Shown: positions 44,917 through 55,600 of the stretch, piece by piece
Position numbering within the stretch: the first letter of the stretch is position 1
How the letters are laid out: each line of letters opens with the position of its first letter
Notes under the pieces: model-generated
Seen by the model: the letters and a program-made list of their open reading frames with translations, nothing else
Database searches by the model: none
What the model was told of the DNA's origin: nothing
Position numbers and translations under genes: made by a program
From: Streptomyces sp. NBC_00536
GTDB taxonomy: Bacteria; Actinomycetota; Actinomycetes; Streptomycetales; Streptomycetaceae
Reading direction: 5' to 3'
Assembly (NCBI RefSeq): GCF_036346295.1
Contig: NZ_CP107819.1
Coordinates: 2,852,001-2,916,000, forward strand
DNA: 64,000 nucleotides

Positions 44917-45264
44917 TCAGCAGGTGACGAGTTCCTTGAACTTCCAGCTGGTGCCCATGATCGGGAAGTCCCGCTGGAACTTCGCCTCCTGGCCCGGCTG
45001 GATCTCGTAACACTCGGGGGCCGGGGTCATGACGCTGGTCCAGGTCGGCGTGACCCGCTGCGTGGTCGTGCAGTTGTTGGTCATCCACACGGTCACGAAC
45101 CGGAAGAAGATGACCGCGCTCTGTGCCGTGACACAGCTCGGCGCGGTGGTGGTGGCCACCGCCGCGGGGGCGGCCGGCGCGGTGGCCGCGTGGGCCTGGC
45201 CGACGCCGAGGAGGGCCGTACCGGCCAGGGCCGCCGCCGCGATGCCTGAAGCGAATTTACGCAC
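44917..45264 (-). CDS. Small secreted four-Cys protein, tendamistat (alpha-amylase inhibitor) fold candidate
   Basis: A 115-residue precursor. GTG 45264 gives VRKFASGIAAAALAGTALLG and a likely cleavage after GQAHA. The mature part has exactly four Cys with spacings 21, 20 and 30, begins APSCVT and has PECYEIQPGQ. Tendamistat, from memory, begins its core APSCVT, has LCYAVAPGQ, and has Cys spacings 16, 18 and 28. The order and ends agree, so the same two-disulfide beta-sandwich is plausible. The inhibitory WRY triad is missing (FFRFVTVW occupies the region), so amylase inhibition is unlikely. It lies between two paralogous membrane protein genes on the same strand. Confidence 0.68.
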   Translation of the reverse strand: MRKFASGIAAAALAGTALLGVGQAHAATAPAAPAAVATTTAPSCVTAQSAVIFFRFVTVWMTNNCTTTQRVTPTWTSVMTPAPECYEIQPGQEAKFQRDFPIMGTSWKFKELVTC

Positions 45265-45370
45265 GCTCTCATCCCATCTGTTTAGGGGCAATTGCCTCGC
45301 TTTCACTCTCACCGAGGCGGAGGCACCGCTCAACGCTGGATCAGAAACTTCGAAGCCGCCGGACCGGCGT

Positions 45371-46444
45371 TCAGCCGCGTCCGCAGTGCCCGCAGGTGCC
45401 GCGGCGCCGGAAGTAGTAGGCGAGGGCCGCGGCCGCCAGCGCGATGCCCCAGACGGGCCAGACCGTCTCGGGGACCGTGGCGCCCCAGTCGTCCTTCTGG
45501 TTGTCGAAGGCCCCCTGGAAGTGCAGGCGGATGTACATGACTCCGGCGATCGTCACCATGAGGGAGATCAGCCAGGCCGGCACGACCGCCAGGCTGATCG
45601 GCACCCGCTTGCCCCGCAGGCCCACCATCCAGCGCGGGAAGACCTCGCCCCAGCGCTGCACCAGGCCCAGGGTCAGCAGGGAGCCGAGGGCGCCCATGGT
45701 GGCGAGGGCCGCGCCGAAGATCCAGAGGTGGTCCGCCTTGCCCTCCTGCCACAGCTTGTCGGAGATCCCGAGCGGGTAGCCCAGGGCCCAGGCCCAGCGG
45801 GTGGAGGCGTACAGCAGCGGCACGACGACCGCGGTGTACGCGGCCTTGCGGCCCCAGCGCGCGGCGGCGGCCGGTGAGGTCCATTCGGCGCCGGCCGCGG
45901 TGCGGCCGCAGTTGCCGCAGGCGTCGGTGGTCCGGCGCTGGTAGGCGATCGCGGACACGGCCATCAGCGCCACCGAGGTCACGGCGAACAGCTGGTTGAT
46001 GACGGTCCAGTTGATGGCGCTGAACTTCAGCATGAAGACGTAGGCGAGGTTCCCGAGGATGCGGAAGTCGGCCAGCGTGAAGAAGACGGCGGCCCCGGAG
46101 AGGGCGGTGGCGCCGAGCAGGACCGGGGTGGGGATCCGGCGGCGCCCGGGGAGCGCCAGCAGCAGGGCCACGCCCGCGCTGAGCAGGAACCCGGCGGCGA
46201 GCCAGGGGGCGAGCCGGGCCCGGCCCACGTGTTCGAAGGCCGAGTACTCGGGGTTGGCGTCATCGGCTCCGAAGGGGAAGCCGGATCCGCCCAGGGCCCA
46301 GTACGTCTGGGCCAGTCCGTAGGCGAGCAGCACCAGGAAGGCCGCGTACCCGATCCATCGCGGCCAGCCTGCCAGCCGGCGGCGCACGGCGCCCGGGGTG
46401 CGGGCCTGTCGCGGTAACGCCGCGCTGTCGGTCACCTGTGTCAT
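45371..46444 (-). CDS. CxxC multi-pass membrane protein 2 (paralogue), with a TTA codon
   Basis: A 357-residue protein with about eight predicted membrane helices and two CxxC pairs, ACGNCGR in a loop and TCGHCGRG at the C-terminus. It matches the protein at 43581-44693 along its length (WRY-type TRWAWALGYPLGIS, QRWGEVFPRWM). AAGGAGG stands before ATG 46444. Codon 10 is TTA (46415-46417), so its synthesis should need the bldA tRNA. The promoter region holds the 46501 palindrome, just beyond the NRPS terminator. Function is unknown. Confidence 0.72.
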   Translation of the reverse strand: MTQVTDSAALPRQARTPGAVRRRLAGWPRWIGYAAFLVLLAYGLAQTYWALGGSGFPFGADDANPEYSAFEHVGRARLAPWLAAGFLLSAGVALLLALPGRRRIPTPVLLGATALSGAAVFFTLADFRILGNLAYVFMLKFSAINWTVINQLFAVTSVALMAVSAIAYQRRTTDACGNCGRTAAGAEWTSPAAAARWGRKAAYTAVVVPLLYASTRWAWALGYPLGISDKLWQEGKADHLWIFGAALATMGALGSLLTLGLVQRWGEVFPRWMVGLRGKRVPISLAVVPAWLISLMVTIAGVMYIRLHFQGAFDNQKDDWGATVPETVWPVWGIALAAAALAYYFRRRGTCGHCGRG

Positions 46445-46500
46445 GGTGCTGCCTCCTTGGTGTTCTGATGTCCAGCATTCCTTGCGGGGGTCCGGCGCAC

Positions 46501-46518
46501 ATCTGCCGAACGGCAGAT
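46501..46518 (-). promoter_or_regulatory. 18-base near-palindrome, operator candidate for membrane protein 2
   Basis: ATCTGCCGAACGGCAGAT has 8-base perfect arms around AA, 57 bases before the membrane protein 2 ATG. It matches the 44778 site at 17 of 18 positions. I saw no third copy in the window by eye. Confidence 0.7.
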
Positions 46519-46562
46519 CCGGGGCGCAGATCCGGGGCGCCGCCCGGGAGGCGGCAGCGGGA

Positions 46563-46605
46563 GGGCCCGGCGCCCGTCCGCGCGGTGGCGGAGGGCGCCG
46601 GGCCC
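46563..46605 (-). terminator. Terminator of the NRPS operon
   Basis: GGGCCCGGCGCCC (46563-46575) and GGGCGCCGGGCCC (46593-46605) form a perfect 13-bp stem with a 17-base loop, 25 bases beyond the NRPS stop. It insulates the NRPS transcript from the membrane-protein promoter. Confidence 0.8.
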
Positions 46606-46629
46606 GGTCGTTCCGTGGCGGCGTACGGA

Positions 46630-49600
46630 TCAGCCGCGCGCGCCGCGGAGCCTGTCCTGGAGGGCGCGGCCGATCTCGGCGACCGGTCCGGTCTGGAGCA
46701 GCTGGCGGTGTTCGCAGTCGACTTCCACGACCTCGACGGCGCCGCTGACGTACGGGCGGAGCCGGGCCAGGGAGTGCTCCGCCTTGTCGTCGGGGTGCTC
46801 GTCGTCCTGTGTGGAGACGAAGAGCAGCACGTCGCCCTCGAAGACGTCGGGCCGGTAGTCGACGGTCAGGCCCCAGTTGTTGTTGTTGACCTCGCCGATG
46901 CGCAGGATGTGCTCGTCGTCGAAGGTCGCGAGCGCGCTGCCCTCGTCGCGCAGGACCGCCATCACCTCGTCGTGTTCCAGCGGTCCCTCCCCGAACATCC
47001 CCGGGTCGCGCCCGACGAAGTCCAGCAGGGCCAGGAGGACCTTCTGTTCGTCGGCGGCGACGTACTCGCCGCCCAGTTCCGCCGAGCTGACGGGCACCTG
47101 GTCGAGGTTGGCCAGCAGGGCGACCCGCTGGCCCTGCCGCTGGAGCTGGACGGCCACCTCGTGGGCGAGCAGGGCGCCCATCGACCAGCCGAGCAGGTGG
47201 TAGGGGCCCTCGGGCTGGACCTCGCGGATCCGTTCCACGTAGTGCTCGGCCATCTGCGGTACGGACGTGGGCAGTTCCTCCTTGCGGGCCAGGCCGCGGG
47301 CCTGGATGCCGTAGATCGGGCGGTCCCCGTCGATGTGCCGCATCAGACCGGAGTACATCCAGCTGACGCCGCCCACCGGGTGCAGGCAGAACAGCGGGGG
47401 CTCCGTTCCCCCGGTGCGCAGTGCCAGCACCACGTCGAAGGAGTCCTCCTGCTGTGAGCCCGCGTCCATCACCTCCATGAGGGTGGCCACGGTGGGGGCC
47501 TGGAAGACGGCCCGGTTGGACAGTTCGACGCCGAACACCGAGCGGATCCGGCTGGTCAGCTGGATGGAGACGATGCTGTCGCCGCCGAGTTCGAAGAAGT
47601 TGTCGTCGATGCCCACCCGGTCCAGCTTGAGCAGTTCGGCCCAGAGCCGGCAGAGCAGCTCCTCGCGCGGGGTGCGCGGTCCCCGGCCGCCGGTCGCGGG
47701 GCCGAAGTCCGGGGCGGGCAGGGCCTTGCGGTCGATCTTCCCGTTCGCGGTCACGGGGAGGCCGTCGAGGAGCACGAACGCCGACGGGACCATGTAGTCC
47801 GGCAGGCGCCGTGCGACCGCGTCCCGCAGCGCGGAGGTCCGCTCCCCGATGGTCCGTTCCCCGGCGACCGGGACGACGTACGCCACCAGCTTCTTGTTGC
47901 CGGGCTGTTCCTCCCACACGGTCAGCAGGACCCGGGAGACCTCCGGCAGGTCCTCCAGGACGGACTCGATCTCGCCGAGTTCGATGCGCAGGCCGCGGAT
48001 CTTGACCTGGTGGTCGGCCCGGCCGACGAACTCGATCTCGCCCGCCGCGTTCCAGCGCACGACGTCGCCGGTCCGGTACATGCGGTCGCCCGCCGTCCCG
48101 AACGGGTCGGGCACGAAGCGCTCGGCGGTCATGCCCGGCAGTTCGACGTAGCCGCGGGCCGTGCCGGCGCCGGCGAGGTACAGCTCGCCGGGCACGCCGG
48201 ACGGTACGGGGCGCAGCAGGTCGTCCAGCACGTAGGCGCGCTGGTTGTCCATCGGGCGCCCGATCGGCACGTTCCGGCCGGTCCGGTACGGGGCGCGCAG
48301 CGGGTGGCAGGTGGCGTAGACGGTGGTCTCGGTGGGCCCGTAGACGTGCACCACGGCGGTGTCCGGGCAGGCGTCCAGCACCCGCTGGAAGGCGGCCGGG
48401 GAGACCTGTTCGCCGCCGGTCCAGACCTCGGCGAGCCCGCCGAAGACGCCCGGGTCCTCCTCGGCCAGCAGGTTGAACAGGGCCGTGGTCATGAACACGG
48501 TGGTGAGGCCGTCGTCCGCGATCAGGGTGCGGAGCCCGTCCGCGTCGAGCTGGCCGGGGGGCGCCACCACGAGCCGTCCGCCGCCCAGCAGGGGCGTCCA
48601 CATCTCGTACGTCGAGGCGTCGAAGGCGTACGGCGAGTGCAGCAGGACCCGCTCGTGACCGGCGGCGAAGCGCTCGTCGGCCGCGAGGGCGACGATGTTG
48701 CGGTGGGTGATGCCGATGCCCTTGGGCTTACCGGTCGACCCGGAGGTGTACATGATGTACGCCAGCTGGTCGGGGTGCGCCCGCACGTCGGGCGCGGTGG
48801 TGTCGTACCCGTCCGCCGGGCCGGATCCGTCGGCGGGGTCGACGGTCAGCACCTCGGCGTCGTGGCGGAACTCCACCCCGGCGTGCGCCCGGTCGACGAG
48901 GAGCACGCCGCAGCGGGTCTCTTCCACGATGCCCTCCAGGCGCGGCACCGGGTGGCGGGCGTCGAGCGGTACGTACGCCGCTCCCGCCTTCAGGACCGCG
49001 AGGGTGGAGACCACCAGGGCGACGGAGCGCTCCTGGAGGACCGCCACCCGGTCGCCCGGGGTGACGCCCGCCTCGATCAGCCGACGGGCCAGCGCGTTGG
49101 CGCGGGCGTCGAGTTCGGCGTGGTCGAGCCGTTCTCCGCCGCCGGTGAGGGCGACGGCGTGCGGGGTGCGGGCGGCGCGGGCCGCGAGCAGGGCGGGGAC
49201 GGTGTGCTGCGGGAGGTCCCGCGCGGTGTCGTTGACCTCGCGCAGGAAGGCTTCCTCCCGCGGGCCGAGCAGGCCGATCGCGCCGATGGGGGTGCCGGGT
49301 TCGGCGACCGCCCCTGCCAGCAGCCGCACCAGCCGGTCGGCGAAGGCCTCGGCGGTGGCGCGGTCGAACAGGGCGGTGCTGTACTCCAGCCGGCCGCCCA
49401 GGACGGGCGTCCCGTCGGGCAGTTGGTCCTCGCCGAAGGCGAAGGAGAGGTCGAATTTGGCGACCTCCGCCTCCGTCGGCTGCGGCGCCAGGGTGAGGCC
49501 CGGCAGTTCCAGGTCCGCCTCCTCGTTGTTCTCCAGGCTGATCGCGACCTGGAAGAGCGGGTTGCGGGACAGGGTCCGTACCGGGTTCAGCTCCTCCACC

Positions 49601-52600
49601 AGCCGTTCGAAGGGCACGTCCTGGTGGGAGAAGGCCGCCAGGTCGGCCGCCTTGACGCGTTCCACCAGCTCCCGGAAGGCCGGGTCGCCGGACAGGTCGG
49701 TGCGCAGGACCAGCGTGTTGACGAAGAAGCCGACGAGTTCTTCGAGGGCTTCGTCGCCGCGGCCCGCGACCACGGTGCCGAGCGGGATGTCGGTGCCGGC
49801 GCCGAGGCGGTGCAGCAGGGCCGCGACGGCGGCGTGCAGCACCATGAACAGGCTGGCGCCGCTCTCGGCGGCCAGCCGGTGCACCCCCCGCGCGAGCTCC
49901 GCCGGGACCGTGAGCGGCACGTGTCCGCCCGCGGTGCCCGCCTCCGCGGCGCGCGGCCGGTCGAACGGCAGCTCCAGCTCCTCCGGGAGCCCGGCGAGGG
50001 CCGTGCGCCAGTGGCCGAGCTGGCGCCCGAAGGGGCTGTCCGGGTCGTGCTCGTCGCCGAGGCTGCGCTGCTGCCACAGCGCGTAGTCGGCGTACTGGAC
50101 CGGCAGCGGGGTGAACTCGGGTGCCCGGCCCGCCCTGCGGGCGGCGTAGGCGGCCCCCAGGTCGCGGGCCAGCGGGGCCAGCGAGGAGCCGTCACCGGCG
50201 ATGTGGTGCAGGACGAGCGCCAGCACGTGCTCGCGGGGCGCCAGCCGCAGCAGGCGGGCGCGCAGCGGGAGGTCCGCCGTCAGGTCGAAGTCCGTCGCCG
50301 CCAGCGCGCGCAGCTCGCCGTCCAGTGCGGCCTCCGTCACCTCTTGGATGTCGAGGGTGAAGGCGCTGGCGTCGGTGGCGAGGATCCGCTGGCGCGGCAC
50401 GCCCGCCTCGGCGGGGAAGACCGTGCGCAGGCTCTCGTGGCGGGCCACGACGTCGGCGAGGGCCTCCCGCATCGCCTCCGCGTCCAGTTCACCGAGCAGC
50501 CGCACGGCGAGCTGGATGTTGTACGAACCGGTGGTGTCCTCCACCGAGTCGATGAACCACAGCCTGCGCTGGGCGTGGGACAGCGGGATCACCTCCGGCC
50601 GTTCGACCGGTGCCAGGCGCAGGCGGGCCGCGTCGGCGCCGGTGAGCCGGGCCGCGAGGGCCGCCACCGAGGGCGCCTCGAAGACGGCGCGCACGGGCAC
50701 TTCGGCCCCGAAGGCACTGCGGATCCGGTTGACGAGCCGGGTCGCGAGCAGCGAGTGGCCGCCGAGGTCGAAGAAGCTGTCGTCGATGCCGATCTCGGCC
50801 ACGCCGAGGACATCGGCGTACAGGGCGCACAGCGCGGTCTCCCGTTCGTCGCGCGGGGCGCGCCGTGCCGCGGTGCTCCCGTACTCGGGGGCGGGCAGGG
50901 CCTTGCGGTCGGTCTTCCCGTTGGCGGTGAGCGGCAGGCTGTCGACGGCGACCAGGGCCGAGGGCACCATGTAGTCCGGCAGTTCGCCGCTCAGGTACTC
51001 CTTGAGCGCGCCGGTGTCCACACCGTCGGCTCCGGTTCCGGTGCCGACCACGTATCCGACGAGGCGCTTGTCGCCGGGCCGGTCCTCGCGCACGACCACC
51101 GCGGCCTGGGCGACCTCCGGGTGGCGCGCGAGGCGTTCCTCGATCTCGCCCGGTTCGATGCGGAAGCCGCGCAGCTTGATCTGTTCGTCGGCCCTTCCGA
51201 CGAACTCCACGACGCCCTCGGCGGTCCAGCGGGCCAGGTCACCGGTGCGGTACATCCGGGCTCCCGCGGGGCCGAACGGGTCGGCCACGAACCGTTCGGC
51301 GGTGAGCGCGGGGCGGCCCGTGTAGCCGCGGGCGAGTCCGGCGCCGCCGATGTACAGCTCGCCCGCGACCGAGACCGGGGCGGGGCGCAGCGCGCCGTCC
51401 AGGACGTACACCCGCATGTTGTCGAGCGGCCGTCCGACGGGGATGTGGGCCGGTACGGGCTCGTCGGCGGCGATGACGTGGCCGAGGGCGAAGGTGGTGG
51501 TCTCGGTCGGCCCGTAGCCGTCGGCCACGACGGTGGCGGGGCAGGCCTCGCGGATCCGGCGGACCGCGGCGGCGGGCACCACGTCACCGCCGGTCCACAC
51601 CTCGCGGACGCCGGCCAGGCTGCCCGGCGCCTCGTCGGCGACCAGCCGGAACAGTCCGGCGGTGAGCCACAGGCCGGTCACCTCGTGCTCGGCGAGCACC
51701 CGCTCCAGGCCCGCGACGTCGAGTTCGCGGGGCGGGGCGACGACCACGCATCCGCCGGTGAGCAGCGGGACCCACACCTCGTAGGTGGAGGCGTCGAAGG
51801 CCATCGGGGAGTGCATGAGGACCCGTTGGTGGGCCTCGCCCTCCCAGCGGCGGTCGAAGGCCAGCTCGGCCACGTCCCGCTGGGTGATCTCCACGCCCTT
51901 GGGCAGTCCGGTGGAGCCGGACGTGTACATGATGTAGGCGAGCTGGTCCGGGTGGACGGCCGCCCGCGGCGCGGCGGCCGGAGCCTCCTCGGCCGGGGCG
52001 TCCTCGTCCGCGTGCAGGACGTGGACGCCGAGTTCCGCGGCGCGCGCGGCCAGGGCCCGGTCGGTGACGACGACGGGCGCGCCCGTGTCGTCCATGACGT
52101 GCCGCAGCCGGGTCACCGGGTCGGTGTCGCGCAGCGGCACGTACGCGCCGCCCGCCTTGAGGACGGCCAGCAGCGCGACGGGGACGTCGGCGGAGCGTTC
52201 CATCAGCACGGCGACGGGGGTCTCCGCGCCCACTCCGAGCGCGGCGAGCCGGCCGGCGAGGCGGTCGGAGCGCTCGTCGAGGCCGCGGTAGTCGACGCGT
52301 TCGCCGCCGGAGACGACGGCCGGGGCGTCGGGCGTCCGGGCGGCCTGGGCCCGGAACAGCTCGGGGATGCCCGCCGACGGCACGGCGCGGGCCGTGTCGT
52401 TCCACTCGACGAGCAGGGTGTGGCGCTCGGCGGCGGACAGCGGGTCGAGGGAGTCGACGAGCTGCCCGGGGTCGGCGGCGAACCGTTCCAGGACCGTGCG
52501 CAGCCGCTCGGCCAGGGCCGCGGCCGTCTCGTCGTCGAACAGGTCGGCGCGGTAGTCGATCTTGAGGGTGATCAGCCGTCCGTTGTCCGTGGCGCCGAGC

Positions 52601-55600
52601 GCCAGCGGGTAGTGGGTGCCGTCCTGGATCTGGGCGTCGACGATGCCGAGGCCCTGCGCGGTGTCCTCCAGGTTCTCCGCGTCGACGGGGTAGTTGCTGA
52701 ATTCGGTGGACGTGTCGAAGAGCGCCCCGGTGCCCGCGATCCGCTGGATGTCGGTCAGGCCGAGGTACTTGTGGGGCAGCAGGTCGTACTGCTGCTCCTG
52801 GAGCCGGGTGAAGAGCGCCAGCAGCGAGTCCCCGCGCTCGACGCGCACCCGCACGGGCAGCGTGTTGATGAAGAGGCCCACCATGGACTCCACGCCGGGG
52901 AGTTCGGCCGGGCGGCCGTTCACCGTCTCCCCGAAGAGCACGTCGTCGCGCCCGGTGAGCCCGCAGAGCAGCAGCCCCCAGGCGCCCTGGATCACGGTGT
53001 TCTTGGTGAGTCCGTGGCGGCGCGCCTGCGCGGTGAGGGCGGCCGTCGTCGCGGCGGGCACCTCCACCTCCAGTACCCGGGGGCGCATCGGTGCGCGGGC
53101 CGGGTCGGCCGGAGCGACGAGGGTGGGCTCGTCGACCCCGTCGAGCACCGTGCGCCAGGCCTCCTCGGCGGCGGCGCGGTCCTGGCCCGCGAGCCAGGCC
53201 AGGTACTCCTTGTACGGGGTGACGCGCGGCAGGCCGGAGTCGTCGCCGCCGGTGCGGTAGAGCTCGAAGAGCTCCGCCGACAGGACGGGTCCCGACCAGC
53301 CGTCGAACAGGATGTGGTGGTTGGCCAGCATCAGGCGGTGTGCCGCCTCGCCCGTCTTGACCAGCGTGAAGCGCAGCAGCGGCGCCCGGCGCGGGTCGAA
53401 GCGCTCGGCCAGGGCCGCGGCCGTCAGCCGGTCCAGCTCCCGGTCGAGTTCGGCCCCGTCCAGCGCGCTCGCGTCCACCTCGTGCCAGGGCAGTTCCACC
53501 TCGCGGGGGATCACCTGGAGCGACTGGCCGGAGGCACCGGGCCGGAAGGCGGCCCGCAGGTTGTCGTGGCGGCGGAGCAGGGCCGCGGCCGCCTCGCGCA
53601 GCGTCCCGGCGTCCAGCTCTCCGCGCAGGTCGAAGGCGAGGAGCGTGGTGTAGATGTCGGCGCCGCGCTCGTCGTAGAGGGCGTGGAAGAGCAGGCCCTC
53701 CTGGAGCGGGGAGAGCGGCAGCACGTCGGAGATCCCGCTCTGCCCGGATTCCAGCCGGTCGATCTCGTCCTGTCCGAGCGTGACGAGGGTGAGGTCGGAG
53801 GGGCTGAGCCCGCCTGCCGACCGCGTGCCCTCGGCGTGCAGGACGATCGCCTCCAGGGCCCGGAACCAGGTCTCGGCGAGTGCGCGGACGTCCTCGTCGG
53901 AGAACAGTTCCTGGGCCCAGATCCAGTTCGCGACGAGGTGCGGACCGTCGGGGTGGGTGACGGCCGTCGCGGTGAGGTCCATCGCGTGCGGCAGCGCCAT
54001 CGCCGCCTCGGCCACGCCCGAGAGGTCGTGGTTGACCTCCGGCCGCCCGGTGGGGGCGGCCCCTTCGGCGGTGCCGAGCCGGCCCAGGTAGTTGAAGCCG
54101 ATCTGGGGCTGCGGGTAGCGCCCCAGGACCTGCGCGGTCTGCGGGTTGAGGTGGCGCAGCAGGCCGAAGCCGATGCCGTTGTCGGGCAGGACCCGCAGCT
54201 GCTCCTTGATCCGCTTGACCGCCCGGCCGACGCCCGCGCCGCCCGCCCACAGCTCGTCGGAGGGGGTTTCGCCGGGGGTCAGCCGCAGCGGGTAGAGGCT
54301 GGTGAACCAGCCGACGGTACGGGAGAGGTCCACGCCGTCGGCGATCTCCTCGCGGCCGTGTCCCTCCAGGTCGATCAGGACGTCGGTGCCCTCGCCGCGT
54401 CCGGTCCGCTCCCGCCAGTCGATGACGGCCAGGGCGAGCGCGGTGAGCAGGACGTCGTTGATCCCGGCGTTGAACAGTGCGGGGATCCGGCCCAGCAGGG
54501 GCTGGGTCAGGTGGGCGGGCAGGTTCAGGCTGAGCGAGGCGGCCGAGCCGAAGGTGTCCCGGGTGGGGTCCAGCGGCAGGTTGGTCAGCAGCGGGTCCGG
54601 GCCGTCGAGGATCCCCCGCCACAGGGCGAGTTCCCGCATCCGTTCCGGTGCGCCGGCCAGCTCGGTCAGCTGCTGCGACCAGCGGCGGAAGGAGGTGCCG
54701 ACCGGTTCCAGCAGCACCGGGCGGCCCGCCGTCAGTGCCTCGAAGGCGGCTTCCAGGTCGGGCAGCAGGATCCGCCAGGACACTCCGTCGACGACCAGGT
54801 GGTGCGCCACGACGGTGAGCCGGCCCGGGGCGTCGCCGCCCGCGTCGAACCAGACGCACTCGACCATCGCCCCGGCCGCGGGATCCAGCCGGCCCTGGGC
54901 GTCGGTGATCTCCCGGGCCGCGCGGGCGTCGAGTTCCGCCTCCGTCAGCCCGGAGGCGATCAGGGCGGCCGCGTCCACGCGGTGCACGTGGTCCGCGGCG
55001 CGCACCGTGCCGGCCGGGGCGGTCTCCAGCGACCAGCCGAAGTCGTCCCCGATCCGGGACAGGGTCATCCGCAGGGCGTCGTGGTGGTCGAGGACCGCCT
55101 GGAGCGCCGCGTGCACCAGGGCGCTGTCGGCGCCCGCGGGGACCGGGAGGGACATGGTCTGGTTGAACTGGTCGACGGCTCCGCCGCGTTCGCGGATCCA
55201 GTGGATGATCGGCGTCAGCGGGACGTCGCCGACCCCGTCGCCCGCCACGGGGGCGGGGAGGTCGGCGGGGGCCTCGGCCGCCGCGCCGACGGCGGCCGCG
55301 AGGGCCTCCGGGGTGCGGTGGAGGAACACGTCGCGCGGGGTGAACCGCAGCCCCGCCGCGCGCGCCTTGCCGACGAGCTGGATGGAGCTGATGCTGTCGC
55401 CGCCCGCGGCGAAGAAGCCCGTACCGACATCGGCCCGCTCCAGTCCGAGGACCTCCGCGAACAGCGCGCAGAGCGTCGCCTCGGTGGCGTCGCGGGGCTC
55501 CCTGGACGGCTCGCCGCCGCCGGTGAACTCCGGCTCGGGCAGCGCCTTGCGGTCCAGTTTGCCGTTGACGGTCAGGGGCAGCGATTCCAGCGGGACGAAC

